DNA of 64,000 nucleotides from Rarobacter faecitabidus (lineage in GTDB: Bacteria; Actinomycetota; Actinomycetes; Actinomycetales; Cellulomonadaceae), in the NCBI RefSeq assembly GCF_006716265.1, contig NZ_VFOS01000001.1, positions 1,736,001-1,800,000 on the forward strand. The letters are read 5' to 3'. Made by a program: the position numbers and the translations under genes. Shown in pieces: positions 8,374 through 16,479 of the stretch; position 1 is the first letter of the stretch, and the number at the start of each line of letters is the position of its first letter. The notes beneath the pieces were generated by a model, which was not told the origin of the DNA, ran no database searches, and saw only the letters and a list, made by a program, of their open reading frames with translations.

Positions 8374-9129
8374 TTAGCGCACCGTCACACGCGACTTCGA
8401 GGTCGCGGCGGACCAGCCGAGTCCGGTCCGGACTCTCACCTGGAGTTTGCCGGCGGGCAGTTTGACGCGAACAACCAGTTTCTTCGACGACTTCTTCACA
8501 ATCTTGGCTTGCCTGCCGCCGATCTTGACGCGGGTGACGCCGCCCAACGACCTGCCTTTGATGGTAATCCTGACGGTCTTGCCCGCTTTGACCTTCTTCG
8601 GCTTCACGCTCTTGACCGCCGGGCTGGAGGAGCCTGGGTACGTCGCGAAGACCTGGGTCGCGTAGGCACCATTCTTACCTTCGACGTAGCCGATCCCAAC
8701 ATGCGTGAACTTACTGGCCGTCATATTGGCATAGTGGCCGGGCGAATCGACCCAGCCCTGGTGAATGGTCACCGCATTGTTCGCGTAACCGAGGGCCCAG
8801 CCAACGTTCTCCCCCCAAGAACGCCAGTTCTTCGGAATCAACGAGCCAACCTTGGGATTGTGCGCGAGCGTGTTCTGTCGATACTGCTGGGCGGTCCATT
8901 TCTGCGCCACCGAGGTGAGAGCGGGGCTCGGGGTGAGCGGCCGCAATCCTTGCTTCACTAGCAGATCGTTGAGTTCCTTGAGCAGGCGCGCCCGGCCATC
9001 GGAATTGCTGAGGGCCACCGCGGAGGTCGACGTGACACAGGTGACGCCGAGGATCAGGGCGAGAGCGAGCGCAAGCGCGCCGAGAGATCGGGCGACCCTG
9101 CCGCCACTCAGTTCCCACGTGCGCATCAT
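8374..9129 (-). CDS. Secreted CAP (SCP/PR-1) domain protein with C-terminal IPT/TIG-like domain
   Basis: This protein of about 251 residues has a signal peptide (basic n-region, hydrophobic ALALALALILGVTC, cleavage near SAVA-LS). A CAP domain at about residues 45-170 includes LNDLLVKQGLRPL, SWGENVGWA and SPGHYANMTASKFTHVGIGY. The 80-residue tail resembles an IPT/TIG Ig-like domain and is rich in Lys and Val (KVKAGKTVRITIKGRSLGG). CAP proteins in bacteria are extracellular with largely unknown activities. GGGAG lies 4 nt before the ATG at 9129 and 7 nt before the adjacent ATG at 9126, so either may be used. It lies between SURF1 and the DUF3817 gene on the same strand. Confidence 0.88.
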   Translation of the reverse strand: MMRTWELSGGRVARSLGALALALALILGVTCVTSTSAVALSNSDGRARLLKELNDLLVKQGLRPLTPSPALTSVAQKWTAQQYRQNTLAHNPKVGSLIPKNWRSWGENVGWALGYANNAVTIHQGWVDSPGHYANMTASKFTHVGIGYVEGKNGAYATQVFATYPGSSSPAVKSVKPKKVKAGKTVRITIKGRSLGGVTRVKIGGRQAKIVKKSSKKLVVRVKLPAGKLQVRVRTGLGWSAATSKSRVTVR

Positions 9130-9225
9130 CGATCTCCCATCGCGTGCGCAAACCGGAGAGAGGGCGCTCCGCACTTTCCATTATCGGCCCTATCGCCCGC
9201 GGAACAAATAGGAGGAGACGGACAA

Positions 9226-10071
9226 TTACGACGAGGCTGCCATGAGGTCGTCGAGCGAGACCGCAGAGGATCCGAGCCGCATGTCATCGCGCACCATCCG
9301 GATCCACAGGGCGACGGCGAATCCGGCGAACGCCCACCATTCGATGGCGTAGAAGAAGTTGCGCAGGTTGACCGAACTGCCGCCGTCGAGTTGCGGGCGC
9401 GGAAGTTGCGCCAGCCCGCCCGCGGCGTCCGGCGACGAACCGGCCAGCACCCCATAGGCGGAGTAGATGGGGCCTGGCGTGTAGTGCAGCAACTGCGCGG
9501 CGCTGATCGTGGACATAATCCCGTTCGCGTCCGGAGCACTACCCCCCGGCTCCCCGCCCTGCAGGTAGACGGTGAGGTCGACGGTTCCCGTCGGCGCGGG
9601 AGAAGCGGAGGCCTCGTCCACCGACCCGGACCAGCCACGAACGACCGCGAGCGCGGGCGCCCCGGAAAGACCCTGCCAACTCGCTCCCCCGGCACCGTCG
9701 TCGCTGACGCGGAGGATGTTGAGCGCGAGCACGCCCGCGCGGCCCTCGAGGGCGCGACCAGAGACGTAGTACTGCTGAGGCTCAAAGGTGCCCTTGACGG
9801 TGACGGCGCGACCCACGAGGTCACCGCCGAATTTCGACTGCGGCGCGATGACCTGGGCGATCGGGGTCGCATCTCCCTGCTCCCGCTCAAGACGCGCCTG
9901 CTCGCTCGCGAGCCTGGCCCGTTCGAACGAGCGCCCCAACTGCCACTGGCCCAGCAGTCCGCAACCGACCGCGACCACGAGCATAACCGCGAGCAGCCCG
10001 AGCATCTTGCCGGTCAGCGCCACCTCGACGAACGTCCGCTTACGCCCGCCTGCCTCGCCACCGGTCGCCAT
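9226..10071 (-). CDS. SURF1 family cytochrome oxidase assembly protein
   Basis: This protein of about 281 residues has the SURF1 plan: one helix near the N-terminus (about residues 19-40, MLGLLAVMLVVAVGCGLLGQWQLGR), a large extracytoplasmic domain with VTVKGTFEPQQYYVSGR, and a second helix near the C-terminus (FFYAIEWWAFAGFAVALWIRMV). The GxWQLGR motif after helix one and NFFYAIEWW before helix two are typical. SURF1 proteins help insert heme a into cytochrome c oxidase. I used the ATG at 10071 because GGTGGAG precedes it; an earlier ATG at 10176 would add an implausible extension. The oxidase genes themselves are not in the window. Confidence 0.85.
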   Translation of the reverse strand: MATGGEAGGRKRTFVEVALTGKMLGLLAVMLVVAVGCGLLGQWQLGRSFERARLASEQARLEREQGDATPIAQVIAPQSKFGGDLVGRAVTVKGTFEPQQYYVSGRALEGRAGVLALNILRVSDDGAGGASWQGLSGAPALAVVRGWSGSVDEASASPAPTGTVDLTVYLQGGEPGGSAPDANGIMSTISAAQLLHYTPGPIYSAYGVLAGSSPDAAGGLAQLPRPQLDGGSSVNLRNFFYAIEWWAFAGFAVALWIRMVRDDMRLGSSAVSLDDLMAASS

Positions 10072-10247
10072 CACGACTCCACCGTAGTCGCTGCACCTGA
10101 CGCCTGGGAAAACCCGGGGACGGCCGAGGAACGCAGATGTGACCAATGACACCCGCTCGCATCCCGTAAGTCCCACCTAGGCCGACCACCGGATACGGTT
10201 GGATTGGTACTACACGCTGAAATGCGCAATCCAGGAGGCGACCGCGA

Positions 10248-12350
10248 GTGACTACCGCTCGGAGCATTTACATCACCTCACCCGAAGGTGAGACCGGAAA
10301 GGGCGCCATTGCCCTCGGCGTCGTCGATCTACTGGCCCGGGAAGTCAAACGGGTGGGGGTGTTCCGGCCGATCGCCCGGACCAAGCACGCGACCCCCGGC
10401 GCGACCCAGGACCGCGACTACGTGCTCGACCTCCTGCTGGCCCACGACGGCGTGAACCTCACGACCGAGCAGGCGACCGGCGTCCACTACGAGGACCTGC
10501 ACTCCGACCCCGAGGCCGCGATGTCGCGCATCGTGACGAAGTACCACGAGATCGAACGCGAATGCGATGTCGTAGTCATCGTCGGCTCCGACTACACCGA
10601 CGTGGCCGGTCCCACCGAACTGTCGTTCAACGCGCAGATCGCCACCAACCTCGGCGCACCCGTACTGCTGGTCGTATCCGGAGCGCACCGCTCGCACGAC
10701 GACATCCAGCAACTCATCGACGTTGCGGCCGGAGTTCTGCACGTCAATCACGCATCGCTCATAGGGGCGATCGTCAACAAGGCGATCCCCGAGGACGCGG
10801 ACGAGCTGCGCCGCGTGTTGACAGCCGCACAGGCACCCGTGTGGGTGCTGCCCGACAGCTCGCTGCTCGCAGCTCCCACGGTGCGCCAGCTCGTGGGCGC
10901 GGTCGACGGCGAGGTCGTGTCCGGCGATGCCGAACTACTGGACCGTGAGGCGCTCGACGTCATCATCGGCGCGATGAACATCGACCATCTGATCGACCGG
11001 CTTACCGACGGCGGCGTGGTCATCACCCCGGGCGATCGTTCCGACATCCTGCTCGGCCTGCTGATGGCGCACAGCGCGACCAACTTCCCCTCGCTCGCCG
11101 GTATCATCCTCAACGGCGGATTCGAGCCCGCCCCCCAGGTGAGCCGGTTGGTCGCCGATCTCGGCCTCAGCCTCCCGATCATCAAGACGAACTACGGGAC
11201 GTTCAAATCGGCCAACCTCACCGCCGCCGTGCGCGGTCGCGTCTCGAACGCCTCGCAGCGCAAGAAGGACCTGGCTCTGACGCTGTTCGAGCAGAACGTC
11301 GACGGCGCCGCGCTCCTCGACGCGCTGGCCGTCGAGCGTCCGCAGGTCATCACGCCGCTGATGTTCGAATACGACCTTCTTACCCGCGCGCGCGCAGAGC
11401 GCAAGCGCATCGTCCTGCCCGAGGGCGACGACGACCGCATCCTGCGCGCGGCGTCCACGCTGCTACAGCGGCAGGTCGCCGATCTAACCATCCTCGGCAA
11501 CGAAGCGCAGATCCGCACTCGGGCCGCAGCGCTCGGACTTGACCTGTCCGACGCGACCTTCATCGATCCGACCTCGTCGCCCCTCATCGAGGAGTTCGCC
11601 CAGGTATACAGCGATCTGCGCAAGCACAAGGGGATGACCGTCGACCGGGCGCGGGAGATCGTGCCCGATGTCTCCTACTTCGGGACCCTCATGGTGCACC
11701 TCGGCTACGCCGACGGTATGGTCTCGGGCGCCGCGCACACCACGGCGCACACCATCAAGCCCAGTTTCGAGATCATCAAGACGATCCCCGGAACGTCGGT
11801 GGTCTCGTCCGTATTCCTGATGTGCCTGGCCGATCGCGTGCTCGCGTACGGCGACTGCGCCGTCAATCCCGACCCGACCGCGGAGCAACTGGCCGACATC
11901 GCCATCTCTTCGGCGCAGACGGCGGCGCAGTTCGGCGTCGAGCCGCGCATCGCGATGCTCTCCTACTCGACCGGCGCGTCCGGCAGCGGAGTCGACGTCG
12001 ACAAGGTGCGCGAGGCGACGCGGCTCGTCAAGGAAAGGCGCCCCGACCTGTCGGTCGAAGGCCCGATCCAGTACGACGCGGCTGTGGATGCCTCCGTCGC
12101 CGCGTCCAAGATGCCGGGCTCGGATGTCGCCGGACGCGCGACGGTCTTCATCTTCCCGGACCTCAACACCGGCAACAACACCTACAAGGCGGTGCAGCGC
12201 TCGTCCGGTGCCGTGGCGATCGGCCCGGTTCTCCAGGGTCTGCGCAAGCCGGTGAACGACCTCTCCCGAGGAGCGCTCGTCCAAGACATCGTCAATACCG
12301 TAGCCATCACCGCCATCCAGGCCCAGTCCACCAGGAGCATCGAATCGTGA
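10248..12350 (+). CDS. pta: Phosphate acetyltransferase (long form)
   Basis: This 700-residue long-form Pta converts acetyl-CoA and phosphate to acetyl phosphate. The N-terminal region is a P-loop/DRTGG-type regulatory domain (SPEGETGKGAIALGV near residue 10). The C-terminal PTA_PTB catalytic domain starts near residue 375 (LLTRARAERKRIVLPEGDDDRI) and contains GMVSGAAHTTAHTIKPSFEI and SYSTGASGSG. The GTG start has an excellent SD (AGGAGG, 9 nt upstream). Its stop overlaps the ackA start (GTGA), so Pta and AckA are translationally coupled. Together they interconvert acetyl-CoA and acetate with ATP formation. Confidence 0.97.
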   Translation: MTTARSIYITSPEGETGKGAIALGVVDLLAREVKRVGVFRPIARTKHATPGATQDRDYVLDLLLAHDGVNLTTEQATGVHYEDLHSDPEAAMSRIVTKYHEIERECDVVVIVGSDYTDVAGPTELSFNAQIATNLGAPVLLVVSGAHRSHDDIQQLIDVAAGVLHVNHASLIGAIVNKAIPEDADELRRVLTAAQAPVWVLPDSSLLAAPTVRQLVGAVDGEVVSGDAELLDREALDVIIGAMNIDHLIDRLTDGGVVITPGDRSDILLGLLMAHSATNFPSLAGIILNGGFEPAPQVSRLVADLGLSLPIIKTNYGTFKSANLTAAVRGRVSNASQRKKDLALTLFEQNVDGAALLDALAVERPQVITPLMFEYDLLTRARAERKRIVLPEGDDDRILRAASTLLQRQVADLTILGNEAQIRTRAAALGLDLSDATFIDPTSSPLIEEFAQVYSDLRKHKGMTVDRAREIVPDVSYFGTLMVHLGYADGMVSGAAHTTAHTIKPSFEIIKTIPGTSVVSSVFLMCLADRVLAYGDCAVNPDPTAEQLADIAISSAQTAAQFGVEPRIAMLSYSTGASGSGVDVDKVREATRLVKERRPDLSVEGPIQYDAAVDASVAASKMPGSDVAGRATVFIFPDLNTGNNTYKAVQRSSGAVAIGPVLQGLRKPVNDLSRGALVQDIVNTVAITAIQAQSTRSIES

Positions 12351-13585
12351 CATCCCCCGCAGCATCCGACGGCCTCATCGCGCATGGCGCCTCGGACACG
12401 GTCCTCGTGCTGAACTCGGGATCCTCCTCCGTGAAGTACCAGCTCGTCAACCCCGCCGGGGGCGAGCCGGTCGCCGTGGGCATCGTTGAGCGCATCGGGG
12501 AGGACGAGGGCTTCGTCAGCCACAAATTCGCCGGGATCAAGACCGAGCGACGCCAGCCGATCAAGAGCCACACCGAGGCGCTCGAGATCGTTCTCGGGCT
12601 GTTCGCCGAGGTCGGTCCGGATCTCGATCGCGCAAACGTGGTCGGCGTCGGACACCGAGTTGTGCAGGGGGCGGACGTATTCTCCGAGCCCACGCTCATC
12701 GACGACGACGTCCAGGCCACGATCCTGCGGCTCGCACCCCTGGCCCCGCTGCACAACCCAGCGCACGTACAGGGCATCGCGGTCGCCCGCCGGCTGTTGC
12801 CGAACGTGCCACACGTGGCGGTGTTCGATTCGGCGTTCTTCACGACGCTGCCCGAGGCCGCCTATACGTACGCCCTGAAGAAGGACGTCGCCGAGAAGTA
12901 CGCCATCCGCCGCTACGGGGCCCACGGCACGAGTCACCAGTACGTGTCCGGCAAGGTCGCACGCGTACTGGGGCGGGACCTCTCGCAGTTGAACACGATC
13001 GTGCTGCACCTGGGCAACGGCGCATCGATCACCGCCGTCAAGGGCGGCGTCGCCGTCGAGACATCGATGGGCCTGACCCCGCTGGAGGGCCTGGTCATGG
13101 GCACCCGGACCGGTGACATCGATCCGGCCGTTGTGTTCCACCTCGTGCGCAACGCTGGGATGTCGATCGACGAAATCGACCACCTGTTCAACAAGGAGTC
13201 CGGCATCAAGGGCCTCAGCGGGGAGAACGACTTCCGCGAGCTTCACCGCCTGATCGCGGAGGGGAACGAGGACGCCAAGCTCGCGCTCGACGTCTATATC
13301 CACCGCCTGCGCAAGTACATCGGCGCCTACCACGCGGTCCTGGGCCGGGTGGACGTCATCGCGTTCACCGCCGGCGTCGGCGAGAACGATGACATCGTCC
13401 GCGCGCGCGTGATCGCCGATCTGGAACCGATGGGCGTAGCCATCGATCCGGAGCGCAACCTGGAGCGCTCCAAGGAGCCGCGCATCATCTCGCGCGATTG
13501 GACCTCCACGCACGTCATGGTCGTGCCCACGAACGAGGAGCTCGCGATCGCCCGCCAGGTCGTCGCACTTATCGGCAGCGAGTGA
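12347..13585 (+). CDS. ackA: Acetate kinase
   Basis: This 412-residue kinase converts acetyl phosphate and ADP to acetate and ATP. Family signatures are VLNSGSSSVKYQL near residue 18 (phosphate-binding loop 1), RRYGAHGTSHQYV, VLHLGNGASITAV, GLTPLEGLVMGTRTGDIDP and FTAGVGEND. The start is GTG, overlapping the pta stop by three bases, with an SD (AGGAG) in the pta 3' end. The first 16 residues are a polar extension relative to shorter homologues. A 13-bp hairpin follows the stop at 13595-13633 and probably ends the operon. Confidence 0.97.
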   Translation: MTSPAASDGLIAHGASDTVLVLNSGSSSVKYQLVNPAGGEPVAVGIVERIGEDEGFVSHKFAGIKTERRQPIKSHTEALEIVLGLFAEVGPDLDRANVVGVGHRVVQGADVFSEPTLIDDDVQATILRLAPLAPLHNPAHVQGIAVARRLLPNVPHVAVFDSAFFTTLPEAAYTYALKKDVAEKYAIRRYGAHGTSHQYVSGKVARVLGRDLSQLNTIVLHLGNGASITAVKGGVAVETSMGLTPLEGLVMGTRTGDIDPAVVFHLVRNAGMSIDEIDHLFNKESGIKGLSGENDFRELHRLIAEGNEDAKLALDVYIHRLRKYIGAYHAVLGRVDVIAFTAGVGENDDIVRARVIADLEPMGVAIDPERNLERSKEPRIISRDWTSTHVMVVPTNEELAIARQVVALIGSE

Positions 13586-13594
13586 ATTCCGGGT

Positions 13595-13633
13595 GGTGAC
13601 GTCCGACCATCTGACTTCAAGTCGGATGTCACC
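13595..13633 (+). terminator. Hairpin after pta-ackA
   Basis: GGTGACGTCCGAC (13595-13607) pairs with 13621-13633, one pair being a G-U wobble, around a 13-nt loop. It lies 9 nt after the ackA stop. There is no strong T-tract. Confidence 0.5.
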
Positions 13634-13657
13634 CCTAGCCAATCGGTGGATCTCCGG

Positions 13658-13876
13658 CTATGCCTGCCTCGCCCTACGTTTCGCGCGCACGAGGCGCACC
13701 GTCTCTGCGATTCCGAAGACAACCGGTAAGAACAGGGAGTACCAGCCCAAGGGTGAGCCGTAGGCGATCTGCGAAAGAATAGCGCCTGCGATCAGGCCTG
13801 CCACCACTGCGGCAGAAATCCGCCAGAACGCCGAACGTCGATCGAACTCTTCCCTCGAAAACAGTTCACGTAGCAT
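13658..13876 (-). CDS. Small two-helix membrane protein
   Basis: This protein of about 72 residues starts MLRELFSREEFDRRSAFWRI. It has membrane helices at about residues 21-40 and 46-62 and a basic C-terminus (RLVRAKRRARQA). I chose the ATG at 13876 because an SD-like AAAGGG lies 9 nt upstream; an in-frame ATG at 13894 would add six residues. No family is recognised. Transcription converges with pta-ackA. The 140 bases upstream contain no obvious gene. Confidence 0.6.
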   Translation of the reverse strand: MLRELFSREEFDRRSAFWRISAAVVAGLIAGAILSQIAYGSPLGWYSLFLPVVFGIAETVRLVRAKRRARQA

Positions 13877-14011
13877 ATTCGCTGCCCTTTCCATGATTGT
13901 TTACGCGCTCGAAAGAGTATGCCAGTCGGCCTGGTTCCATCCCGCAAGGTACAACGGGTGTCCATATCGCGGATGCGCGCGAATCGCGCTGCCTTACCCG
14001 CGTCGCAAAAA

Positions 14012-14063
14012 CTGCGGCTCACCCGCCCCTTGCCGTTGTCCGGCGCGCGCGGGTGAGCCGCAG
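14012..14063 (-). terminator. Rho-independent terminator of the Ig-like secreted protein gene
   Basis: CTGCGGCTCACCCGC (14012-14026) pairs perfectly with 14049-14063. On the minus strand the stem is followed by TTTTT. It is the second of two tandem hairpins downstream of the minus-strand gene ending at 14121. Confidence 0.7.
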
Positions 14064-14072
14064 AGCTTGTGG

Positions 14073-14110
14073 CCCCACGCTACCGGCGCCGATGCGCCGG
14101 TAGCGTGGGG
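14073..14110 (-). terminator. Strong hairpin directly after the Ig-like secreted protein gene
   Basis: A perfect 17-bp stem (14073-14089 with 14094-14110) with a 4-nt loop starts 11 bases after the stop codon at 14121. It has no T-tract of its own but is followed by a canonical terminator. Confidence 0.6.
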
Positions 14111-14120
14111 ACCGCGAGCG

Positions 14121-15221
14121 TTACTTCTTGGCCTTGACCGTGACCTTCGCGGTCGTCGCCTTGACGACCTTGAACGTTGCCCCCGAAGCCGTGGAGGTGA
14201 CTGACGTCTTGCCTGTCACCAGCGTCGCGGTCAGGTTGGTGTACGAACCGATCTTGAGCGTAGCGGGCAGGCGCAGGGTCGCCGGGTAGGCCGAACCGGA
14301 CTTGACCACCAGTGCCGTGCCGAGGACAGTGTTGCCCGCGCGGAACGTGACAGTCCCGCTTGTCGCGCCCGAGACCGTGGTGCTGATGGTCGCCCGCTTG
14401 GCGGTCACAGACTGGTAGGCCTGCGATGCCTTCGAAAGCACGGGCACGGCCACCTTCACCGTCTCCTCCGGTTCGGGCACAGACGGTGCGGTGACCGTCA
14501 CGGTGACCGCACCGGTGACGCTGTTCGCGTACCATTCGTCACCCGAGTACTTCACGGTCAGCGTGTGGCTGCCTGCCGAGAGCTTGCCGCCACCCAGAGT
14601 GGCGATCGAATCCTCGTCGAGCGTTGCCGACGCCAGCGACTGCGCTCCGTCGAACAGTTCCACCGTGCCCGTTGCGCCTTCGGTGACACCGACCTGGACG
14701 GTCAGCGCATCCTCCGTGCTGAGCTCGGTGGGAACCGCCAGGAAGGCAGTCTCCGATGCCAGCATCACAGCTGACACCACGACCGCGGCCGTGATCGGCG
14801 TGGCGGACACGCTGCCCACCGCGCGCAGGGTGTAACTACCGTCAGCAGTAGCGCGCGGCAACGTGACCACCGTCGAGACTTGCCCGCCGGCATTCGCCGT
14901 AGCGGTCCACTCGTCAGTGAGCGCCGGCACGTGCGTCCAGGAGAACGTCACCGTCTCCTTCGGCGCGAAACCCGTACCGGTGATCGTGGTCGGACGGCCC
15001 GGGTCAACCGAAGCTGGCACGACCAGTGCCGGATCGATCACGGGCGGTGCGGTGACCGTCACGGTTGCCGCCGCGGTCGCGCTGGACGAGTACCATGCGT
15101 CCCCGAGGTACCGCACTGTGATCGAGTGGCTGCCCGCCACGTGGCAGGACGCCAAGGGCAAGACGAAGTGGAAGACCAAGAAGGTTCGCACAAACAAGAA
15201 GGGCATCGGAGCACTCGTCAT
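14121..15221 (-). CDS. Ig-like repeat protein with a 5' end derived from the antisense of another gene
   Basis: The body (from AGSHSITVRYLGDAWY onward) is built of Big_3-like beta-sandwich repeats: the element AGSHSITVRYLGDAWYSS recurs as AGSHTLTVKYSGDEWYAN, and a C-terminal domain ends in VKATTAKVTVKAKK. Normally this would be the 3' part of a larger secreted protein. Upstream of about 15140 the frame continues into the antisense strand of a different gene. That stretch nevertheless has GGAGGG 7 nt before the ATG at 15221, a hydrophobic stretch (MPFLFVRTFLVFHFVLPLA) and a lipobox-like LASC. It is therefore either a truncated gene or a new lipoprotein made by rearrangement. Two hairpins follow the stop. 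Confidence 0.6.
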   Translation of the reverse strand: MTSAPMPFLFVRTFLVFHFVLPLASCHVAGSHSITVRYLGDAWYSSSATAAATVTVTAPPVIDPALVVPASVDPGRPTTITGTGFAPKETVTFSWTHVPALTDEWTATANAGGQVSTVVTLPRATADGSYTLRAVGSVSATPITAAVVVSAVMLASETAFLAVPTELSTEDALTVQVGVTEGATGTVELFDGAQSLASATLDEDSIATLGGGKLSAGSHTLTVKYSGDEWYANSVTGAVTVTVTAPSVPEPEETVKVAVPVLSKASQAYQSVTAKRATISTTVSGATSGTVTFRAGNTVLGTALVVKSGSAYPATLRLPATLKIGSYTNLTATLVTGKTSVTSTASGATFKVVKATTAKVTVKAKK

Positions 15222-15957
15222 AAAGATGCCCTCCAACGCCGTCTCCATCAGCGCCTGGTATCAGGGACGAAAGTGGCACTACCGATCCGCGTACCAAGGC
15301 GCCGTCATATCGCGGAAATACATACCGACAGCGCTTTCCCTGAGTGTCTGTAACTCCCGATCGGATGCGGGAGTCAACTGCAAGGTATCCGTCTCGCTCA
15401 GAGTCAAGAAGAGCAAGAAGTACGCAGGGCTCAAGAACAAGCCGGTCACCGTATCCATCAGCGGATGGAACTCCTCGTACTCGCGCAAATTCGTCCTGAA
15501 GACTAACAAGTCGGGCCAGGCCACCGGCGCCTTCGCCATGCCCAGCGACACAGTCTCCATCTACGCATCCTGGAGCGGGACAAAGAGCCAAGCTCCCCAG
15601 AGCAAGTCGGCGACGGTGTACCTCAACGAGGCGCTGAGCCTCACCCTTGACCGGGCGCGGGCGAGCGACTACTACGGCTGCGCCACGGCGACGGTGACCC
15701 GGCGATCATCCGCGCCGTACGGATACCTGAAGCTGACCTTCTGGGATTCCGACTACGACGATGACAGCGAGACCATCGATCTCCGGAACAACACCTCTCG
15801 CCAGTTCAGGATTCCGTTCTGCGCGCGCAACTGGGAGAGCGAAGATTTCTCGACGAACGTGAAAGTCGCCTGGGTGGACAGCCTCTACAGCAATTGGCCG
15901 ACGACGTACGCCACATCGAACACCGTCACACTGACGGTTCCCGGCGAGGACTGGTAA
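15139..15957 (+). pseudogene. 5'-truncated secreted-protein gene (Lys-rich repeats)
   Basis: From about 15139 the plus strand encodes roughly 272 residues: a Lys-rich repeat (KGKTKWKTKKVRTNKKG, then MPSNAVSISAWYQGRKWHY), a second copy of the same fold (VTVSISGWNSSYSRKFVLK ... AMPSDTVSIYASWSGTK), and a C-terminal domain with two Cys-containing elements (YYGCATATV, IPFCARNW). The internal homology between the two sense copies shows this is the original coding strand. No start codon with an SD, signal peptide or promoter is visible, because the 5' end is replaced by the tail of the opposing gene. The last 32 bases overlap the convergent UPF0303 gene. Confidence 0.65.
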
Positions 15958-16453
15958 GCCAATCGCGCAGGTCGATCAGGCCCTCGAACGCCAGGGTGTG
16001 ATCGACTTCCTGTGACAGACCGGAAACCGCCACAACCCCAACCAGCCCGACCCCGTCGACATGGATCGGGAACGCGCCACCGTGGATGACGTAGTCGAGC
16101 GGATCGAGCCCGCGATAGGCATAGAACTCCGCCTCGGTGCGCGTGGTGTTGCGGCGTCCGGCGCGCAGCGATGCCATGCCGAGGCGCTCCACGGTGTTGA
16201 TCTTGCGACGGATCCAGAACTCGTTGTCGAGAACTGTCTCCTCACCGGCGAGCAGGAAGGCCTGACGGCGACCGTGACGCACGCTCACCGTGATCTTCGG
16301 CGCGAGATCGCTCGACAGCTCGACGATGCGCCTGCCGAGCCAGTGAGCATCGGGCACGGAGAAGCGAGGTAGCACCGCTTCTCGTTCCTGCGTCTCGATG
16401 ACCTCGGCGGTGAGTTCACTCCAATCAGACTTGTGCAGATCGATCGTTCCCAT
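15926..16453 (-). CDS. UPF0303 family (heme-degrading-like domain) protein
   Basis: This 175-residue soluble protein matches the UPF0303/DUF336 family: WLGRRIVELSSDLAPKITVSVR, ETVLDNEFWIRRKINTVER, GLDPLDYVIHGGAFPIHVDG and GLVGVVAVSGLSQEVDH. The biochemical role is unsettled; relatives have been called heme-degrading or GlcG-like. An SD-like AAGGGG precedes the ATG. The last codons (about 10) overlap the convergent truncated gene, so the native C-terminus may end near LRDWLTS and have been extended by a rearrangement. It lies 26 bases downstream of ptsI on the same strand. Confidence 0.85.
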   Translation of the reverse strand: MGTIDLHKSDWSELTAEVIETQEREAVLPRFSVPDAHWLGRRIVELSSDLAPKITVSVRHGRRQAFLLAGEETVLDNEFWIRRKINTVERLGMASLRAGRRNTTRTEAEFYAYRGLDPLDYVIHGGAFPIHVDGVGLVGVVAVSGLSQEVDHTLAFEGLIDLRDWLTSPRREPSV

Positions 16454-16479
16454 GCGTCACCCCTTCGTGAGAGAGTCCG

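Noticed and set aside
6835-8961. A 708-residue plus-strand frame opposite guaA
   Set aside because: It is the antisense shadow of guaA, DUF3817 and the CAP gene, which have clear family motifs on the minus strand.
11822-12346. An N-terminal extension of acetate kinase
   Set aside because: The extension overlaps pta in another frame; AckA begins at GTG 12347 with an SD and the family's normal start.
13461-13472. TGGAGCGCTCCA, a LacI/CebR-type operator-like palindrome
   Set aside because: It is within ackA coding sequence and far from the glucanase genes; chance occurrence is likely.
14863-15138. The upstream part of the plus-strand frame opposite the Ig-like gene
   Set aside because: It is antisense to the Big_3-like repeats, which show internal homology on the minus strand; only the part after about 15139 looks coding on the plus strand.
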